Below, piece by piece: positions 4,344 to 7,734 of a stretch of 7,734 nt of DNA (positions are counted from its first letter, which is position 1; each line of letters begins with the position of its first letter). The notes beneath the pieces are model-generated. The model saw only the letters and a program-made list of their open reading frames with translations. It searched no databases and was not told the origin of the DNA. Both the position numbers and the translations under genes were made by a program. Source of the DNA: an uncultured Senegalimassilia sp. (GTDB lineage: Bacteria > Actinomycetota > Coriobacteriia > Coriobacteriales > Eggerthellaceae). The stretch covers positions 1 to 7,734 of the forward strand of contig NZ_CAKTYH010000095.1 of NCBI RefSeq assembly GCF_934632265.1. The letters are read 5' to 3'.

Positions 4344-6851
4344 CTAGTAAATCCCGAACGCGTTCCACAGCAGCACGTTCGCGCCGATCATCAGCACGAG
4401 CGAGCCGAACATGAAGTACAGCGCGATGCGATACACCGACACCGTCTGCCCCGCCACGGCGGCCGACGCCACCGCATGCGCGCCCGCCTGCTGCACAGGC
4501 ACCTGCGCATGGGCGCCCAGCTGCGTGGTCCAGCCCTTCGACAGCGGCTCGCTCGAGCGCACCTGCAATAGCTCCAAAAACGACAGCGCCGCCGCAAGGG
4601 CAAAGTACAGCCCGAAGTCGCAAATGTAGCGCATAAGGATGCCGGCGCCCTGCAGGTCGAAGATGCACAGCACCACCGCCACGCACACCGCGCAAATCCA
4701 CAGCGGCATAAGGCCCTTCGCCTTCAGGCCGTGGCGGACGCGCGGCAGAGCCAGCAGCACGAGCGTCATCGGGTACAGGAAGAAGTAGCCGCCGAACATG
4801 GGCTCGTAAATGGTGACGCCCTGATAAGCCGGGTCCATATAGGTCTGGTGCATGAACGGGAACTGGCTGCCCAGCGCCGGAGGCTGGAACAGGTACGCGT
4901 ACAGGCCGAACGGGATGCGGTCGGCGTGGAACCCGCGATGCGTCATGTCGTTGGTGGTCAGGTTGTAGTTCGCGCCGAAGTCGAGCGGGCTGCCGAAGCG
5001 CGCGAAGTTGTACACCATGACCGCCGCGGCGACCACCAGAAATGGCACGAGCGCGGCGCGGAAGGCGCCTAGACAGGCCCGTCGCGCCTGGGCGTTGCCG
5101 CGAGCGTCGCGCAAAAACGGCCAGAACAGCACCAGCCCGAACACGGCGGCCAGCACCATCTGCGGGCGCGCGGCAAGCGTCAGCGCGATGAGCGCGGCAC
5201 CCGCCGCCACGCGCCTGCGGTCTATGAAGCCGCCCGTGGTACCTGACACCCACAGCCCCAAGCCCCAGCTGATCAGGGCCAGGCCCATCGCCTCGGGCAG
5301 GAAGTACATGCTGGGCGTGCGCGCCAAGATCAGCCCGCCGCCGGCCACGAACATCATGATGTCGAGCACAAGCAGCACGCCGATCGACGTGCGAGGGAAC
5401 CACCGGCGCGAGATGCGCGTGAGCAGGTACGCGATGCCCGCCACGTACACGCAGTCGCAGATGGCGACGCCAAGCCACGTGGGGAACCCGGTTCCCATAA
5501 GCAAAAGCCACGGGACGTAGAACATCAGGCACGGCAGCACGCCGAAGTATACGTAGTATTTCCCCTGGTAGTACGCGTGGTCCCACAGGTAAGGCACACC
5601 GGCGGAGTCGCGCGCCGCGGTGTCGTAGGGGTTGTCCATGGCCTGCAGCGCGGCCGAGGGCACGTCGTCCAAGTAGAAGTGCCCCTGAAGCAGCGCCTGG
5701 GCGAGTTTTTGGTACTGGAACTGGTTTTCCGTGCTGGCGGTGTGCGTGATGGATAGGAAGTGCGTGTTGGACATGACCAGGATGAAGATGACGACGCACT
5801 GCACCGCCACCAATGCGATGACCATCCAGCCCTGACGCGTGATGCGACCGTCGAACACGCGGCTGAACAGGACCGATTGCGGTCGGACGGCATACAGTGC
5901 CAGCAGCACCGCCAGGATGAAGGCGAAGCGCAGCGGGTCGATATCGAGCGGCACCTGCTGGTTCAGGCCGATTCCCGTCACGGTCACCGAGCCCACGTCG
6001 GCCAGGTTCGTGATCGAGACGTAGATGGAATGGCAGTCGCCCGCCGGGTCCAGGCTGATATAGGTGCTGGCGGCGTCCTTCGGGTCGACCGAGACCGCCG
6101 GCAGCTGATAGTAGTTCGCATTGCCCTCGTCCTGCAGGTACATGACCACCTGCAACTTGCTGTCGGTGGCCTTCGCGGCCGCCGCGGGATCGTTAAGCTG
6201 AGGGGTGAAGTGGATGCTGCGGACGGTGTCGTCAAGGCCCGTGATCTCGAAGTAGTTCGCGGACGAGTCGAGCGTCAGCGCGCCTTCGGTGCCCGCCGCC
6301 ACGCCGTTGACCAGGTACGTCCCCACCTGCGGGTAAGTCATGGACGTGAAGAAGGCCAGGTTGAAGCCGAACACCTCAATGAGCACGGCGATCAGCACGC
6401 AGATAACGATGCCGGCGAAGCGCTTGAGCGGGCTGACGTAGGCACCGGCAGAGCCGGCGAAGCCCATGTCGCAGGTTTCGGAAGGCGAAGCCCAGCCCTG
6501 CTGCGGGCGCACGGCCCCGTGACGGCCGTGGCGCGCATACGCAGGCTGCGCCGAGTTGCCGGCATGGGCGCCGGGAGCAGCCGAGCCGCCCGGCATGCGC
6601 GAGGTTCCCGACCCGCCACGCGACCAGCGGTTATAGGGAGTGTTGCCAGGCTGCGCGGGTTGCCCGCCGTAGCCCGCGTGGGAGCCGGTGGCGCCTGCCG
6701 GGCCGGCGCCACCGGGAGTGCCGGGGGCACCAGAGCGCGCTGCGCCGCGCCCGCCGTGGGAGGCGTAGCTTTCGCGGGCGTACTGCTCGAACTCAGGCGA
6801 GGAAACGCCCGGCTCGAAAGGGTCATGATACTGTTGATTACGATTCACCAT
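4344..6851 (-). CDS. Large polytopic membrane protein, GT-C glycosyltransferase-like
   Basis: 835 aa from ATG at 6851. Residues 1-140 are Gly/Pro/Ala/Ser-rich with scattered Tyr and Arg and look disordered and cytoplasmic. A first membrane span (about 145-170) is followed by a predicted extracytoplasmic, beta-rich domain of about 135 residues (172-305). Then come about 12-13 further spans between 306 and 829, interrupted by a loop at 365-430 (QGHFYLDDVPSAALQAMDNP, then YLWDHAYYQGKYYVYFGV) and another at 616-688 (NFARFGSPLDFGANYN onward). This layout, with conserved Asp/Tyr/His-rich outside loops between hydrophobic helices, resembles GT-C membrane glycosyltransferases using lipid-linked sugars, but I see no definitive catalytic motif, so function is inferred weakly. 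An in-frame ATG at 6920 is rejected because it lies inside the divergent hpt gene. No Shine-Dalgarno precedes 6851 and a TATAAT sits 7 bp before it, suggesting a leaderless transcript. Confidence 0.85.
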   Translation of the reverse strand: MVNRNQQYHDPFEPGVSSPEFEQYARESYASHGGRGAARSGAPGTPGGAGPAGATGSHAGYGGQPAQPGNTPYNRWSRGGSGTSRMPGGSAAPGAHAGNSAQPAYARHGRHGAVRPQQGWASPSETCDMGFAGSAGAYVSPLKRFAGIVICVLIAVLIEVFGFNLAFFTSMTYPQVGTYLVNGVAAGTEGALTLDSSANYFEITGLDDTVRSIHFTPQLNDPAAAAKATDSKLQVVMYLQDEGNANYYQLPAVSVDPKDAASTYISLDPAGDCHSIYVSITNLADVGSVTVTGIGLNQQVPLDIDPLRFAFILAVLLALYAVRPQSVLFSRVFDGRITRQGWMVIALVAVQCVVIFILVMSNTHFLSITHTASTENQFQYQKLAQALLQGHFYLDDVPSAALQAMDNPYDTAARDSAGVPYLWDHAYYQGKYYVYFGVLPCLMFYVPWLLLMGTGFPTWLGVAICDCVYVAGIAYLLTRISRRWFPRTSIGVLLVLDIMMFVAGGGLILARTPSMYFLPEAMGLALISWGLGLWVSGTTGGFIDRRRVAAGAALIALTLAARPQMVLAAVFGLVLFWPFLRDARGNAQARRACLGAFRAALVPFLVVAAAVMVYNFARFGSPLDFGANYNLTTNDMTHRGFHADRIPFGLYAYLFQPPALGSQFPFMHQTYMDPAYQGVTIYEPMFGGYFFLYPMTLVLLALPRVRHGLKAKGLMPLWICAVCVAVVLCIFDLQGAGILMRYICDFGLYFALAAALSFLELLQVRSSEPLSKGWTTQLGAHAQVPVQQAGAHAVASAAVAGQTVSVYRIALYFMFGSLVLMIGANVLLWNAFGIY

Positions 6852-6858
6852 GGCCCGG

Positions 6859-6864
6859 ATTATA
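6859..6864 (-). promoter_or_regulatory. -10 box for the membrane-protein gene (leaderless)
   Basis: TATAAT on the minus strand ends 7 bp before the ATG at 6851, so transcription would begin at or next to the start codon. The only -35 candidate is a weak TTCGGA 18 bp upstream. Absence of a Shine-Dalgarno sequence agrees with leaderless translation. Confidence 0.6.
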
Positions 6865-6866
6865 CT
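6861..6866 (+). promoter_or_regulatory. Candidate -10 box for the HPt gene
   Basis: TATACT (5 of 6 to consensus) overlaps the opposing TATAAT. A poor -35 (TTACGA, 6838-6843) lies 17 bp upstream, inside the N-terminal coding end of the membrane-protein gene. The predicted leader of about 30 nt would include the strong AGGGAGG ribosome site at 6892-6898. Confidence 0.45.
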
Positions 6867-6903
6867 TCCAAGGACGAACCCGTCCGAAACCCAGGGAGGC
6901 ACA

Positions 6904-7266
6904 ATGGACGAAAAAGACATTGCCGCGTTGCAAAACGCCGAAATAGATTACGAGGACATCATCGACCGCTTCGAAGGCAACGAATCGCTGTACCTGAAAC
7001 TGGCCGAGCTGTTCCTCAACGACCCCCACATGCCCAACGTCCGCAAGGCGTTCGCCGCAGGCGATCTGGCAACCGCAGAGGCGGAAGCCCACGCCCTCAA
7101 AGGCGTAGCCGGCAACCTCTCGCTAACCAGCGTGCACCAGCTGGCGAAAAGCATGAACGACGCCCTCAGAGACGGCAACGAAGCCACAGCAACCAAGCTG
7201 CTGCCGCAACTGAACGAAGCATACGCGAAGGCAGTCAGCGCCTTGCGGGAGGTGTTGGGGAGGTAG
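6904..7266 (+). CDS. Stand-alone HPt (histidine phosphotransfer) domain protein
   Basis: 120 aa, all helical in character, with no membrane segment. The motif AHALKGVAGNL (62-72) is the hallmark of HPt domains, and His63 is the expected phosphate acceptor. Family proteins pass phosphoryl groups between receiver domains of hybrid kinases and response regulators in multistep phosphorelays, in the cytoplasm. The domain fills the protein, so it is a free-standing shuttle rather than part of a kinase. ATG at 6904 is chosen over the in-frame ATG at 6850 because AGGGAGG lies 5-6 nt upstream, while the longer version would overlap the divergent gene's start. No kinase or response regulator is in the window, so the partner is unknown. 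It is divergent from the large membrane-protein gene with overlapping -10 boxes, which suggests linked expression but not a proven common pathway. Confidence 0.9.
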   Translation: MDEKDIAALQNAEIDYEDIIDRFEGNESLYLKLAELFLNDPHMPNVRKAFAAGDLATAEAEAHALKGVAGNLSLTSVHQLAKSMNDALRDGNEATATKLLPQLNEAYAKAVSALREVLGR

Positions 7267-7301
7267 GGAGAGGGAGCTGGAGGCCCGCGCCCGAAACGCC
7301 A

Positions 7302-7320
7302 GCATTTGCTCAGCAGATGC
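7302..7320 (+). other. Small hairpin after hpt
   Basis: GCATTTG-CTCAG-CAGATGC forms a 7-bp stem (one G-T position) 36 nt after the hpt stop. No T-run follows, so it is not a terminator by itself. Confidence 0.35.
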
Positions 7321-7424
7321 GGCTGCGCATCATCCGACAGGAAACGAAGTCCCCACGCGAAGGCCCTACGCGAAGTGCCAACGCCACGCCCCGCGCCCAG
7401 CCCCAAAAGCGCCCCAACAACAAG

Positions 7425-7465
7425 GAAGCGCGGTGCAGCATATGCCAGCACCGCACTTCGCTTCT
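7425..7465. terminator. Possible bidirectional terminator between convergent genes
   Basis: GCGGTGC (7430-7436) and GCACCGC (7448-7454) form a 7-bp stem with an 11-nt loop. GAAGCG/CGCTTC outside could extend it across a bulge. Plus-strand sequence after the stem is CTTCGCTTCTTCTAT, and on the minus strand it is GCTTCCTTGTTGTTG. Both are T-rich without a true T-run. The position between the hpt end and the 3' end of the minus-strand gene suits a shared terminator. Confidence 0.4.
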
Positions 7466-7479
7466 TCTATCCGATGACC

Positions 7480-7734
7480 TTAGGCAGCCGCAACGTTCGG
7501 GGACGCCACGATCGTTTCGGGATCGCCGCCCGCTTCGACCGTCGAGATGATTTCAGCCCACGTGGCCTCATCGCGATACGCAAGCCACAGGTTGATATCA
7601 GGATCCATGTCGCCCTGGTACGGACCCGTGCCGGAGACGAACGTGATCTTGTCCGCATTCTGCGCGAACGCCTTCACCGTCTCGATCAGGTTCGCCGTAG
7701 CCCAATCGGTATCGCAGTTGTCGATGAGCGCCTG
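7480..7734 (-). CDS. Unrecognised protein, C-terminal 84 residues (5' end outside window)
   Basis: A minus-strand frame is open from the right edge to TAA at 7480-7482. It is a partial gene: the frame continues past a possible GTG at 7677 to the window end (QALIDNCDTDWATANLIETV), so GTG 7677 is probably internal. The visible part is acidic, soluble-looking, with no membrane span. It contains KITFVSGTGPYQGDMDPDIN and ends in VAAA. The pattern suggests an alpha/beta domain with a beta strand (KITFVSGTG) followed by an acidic loop, but I recognise no family and assign no function. Third-position GC agrees with a real gene. It is convergent with hpt. Confidence 0.7.
   Translation of the reverse strand, partial: QALIDNCDTDWATANLIETVKAFAQNADKITFVSGTGPYQGDMDPDINLWLAYRDEATWAEIISTVEAGGDPETIVASPNVAAA

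Noticed and set aside
4093..5799. Minus-strand ORF (568 codons) overlapping the membrane-protein gene in another frame
   Set aside because: It is a frame shadow of the real gene, extremely Arg/Ala/Gly-rich, without hydrophobic periodicity or motifs.
5760..7550. Plus-strand ORF (596 codons) spanning the membrane protein, the HPt region and beyond
   Set aside because: It is antisense to the membrane-protein gene and in another frame of hpt. Its composition is Arg/His/Ala-rich noise.

Overview
The window is GC-rich bacterial DNA with short intergenic gaps and strong Shine-Dalgarno sites. Gene content and codon style (GC-ending codons, Ala/Gly-rich proteins) fit a high-GC Gram-positive, most likely an actinobacterium of the Coriobacteriia/Eggerthellaceae type. 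That placement is an impression from style and was not tested by any search. Most genes lie on the minus strand. Nothing identifies a mobile element, CRISPR array, phage or defence system.

Layout, left to right. At 1-633 (minus) lies the N-terminal 211 codons of a membrane-anchored protein whose cytoplasmic part is built of seven 8-residue Asp/Ala repeats. It continues beyond the left edge. Upstream of it in the same direction are trmL (673-1134), a SPOUT tRNA-wobble 2'-O-methyltransferase, and a two-domain ABC-F ATPase (1150-3234). The order abc-f, trmL, repeat membrane protein, with gaps of 15 and 39 nt, looks like one operon. Two of the three genes concern translation. The region upstream of abc-f (3235-3433) carries four copies of a 24-bp repeat, each with a small CCCC/GGGG inverted repeat. 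Further upstream are a Rho-independent terminator and tRNA-Asn(GTT) on the minus strand. The tRNA has a strong-looking promoter: TATAAT, TTGCGC and a near-consensus A/T-rich UP element.

The stretch 3644-4343 has no convincing gene. It holds two inverted copies of a 17-bp exact repeat with partly conserved flanks, a pair of small hairpins ahead of a doubtful 77-codon Arg-rich ORF, and a very long, nearly perfect GC-rich inverted repeat (4156-4236).

The right part has a large polytopic membrane protein (835 aa, minus, 4344-6851), with a disordered Gly/Pro/Ala-rich N-terminus, an extracytoplasmic domain and about 13-14 membrane spans. It resembles GT-C-type membrane glycosyltransferases in layout. 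It is divergent from a 120-aa stand-alone HPt phosphotransfer protein (6904-7266, plus). Their start codons are only 52 bp apart and the two candidate -10 boxes overlap, with the membrane gene probably leaderless. A weak bidirectional terminator-like hairpin separates hpt from the 3' end of an unrecognised minus-strand gene running off the right edge (7480-7734).

The most notable signals are the UP-element tRNA promoter, the overlapping divergent promoters, the 24-bp hairpin array upstream of abc-f, and the two intergenic inverted-repeat structures. No complete novel system is evident.
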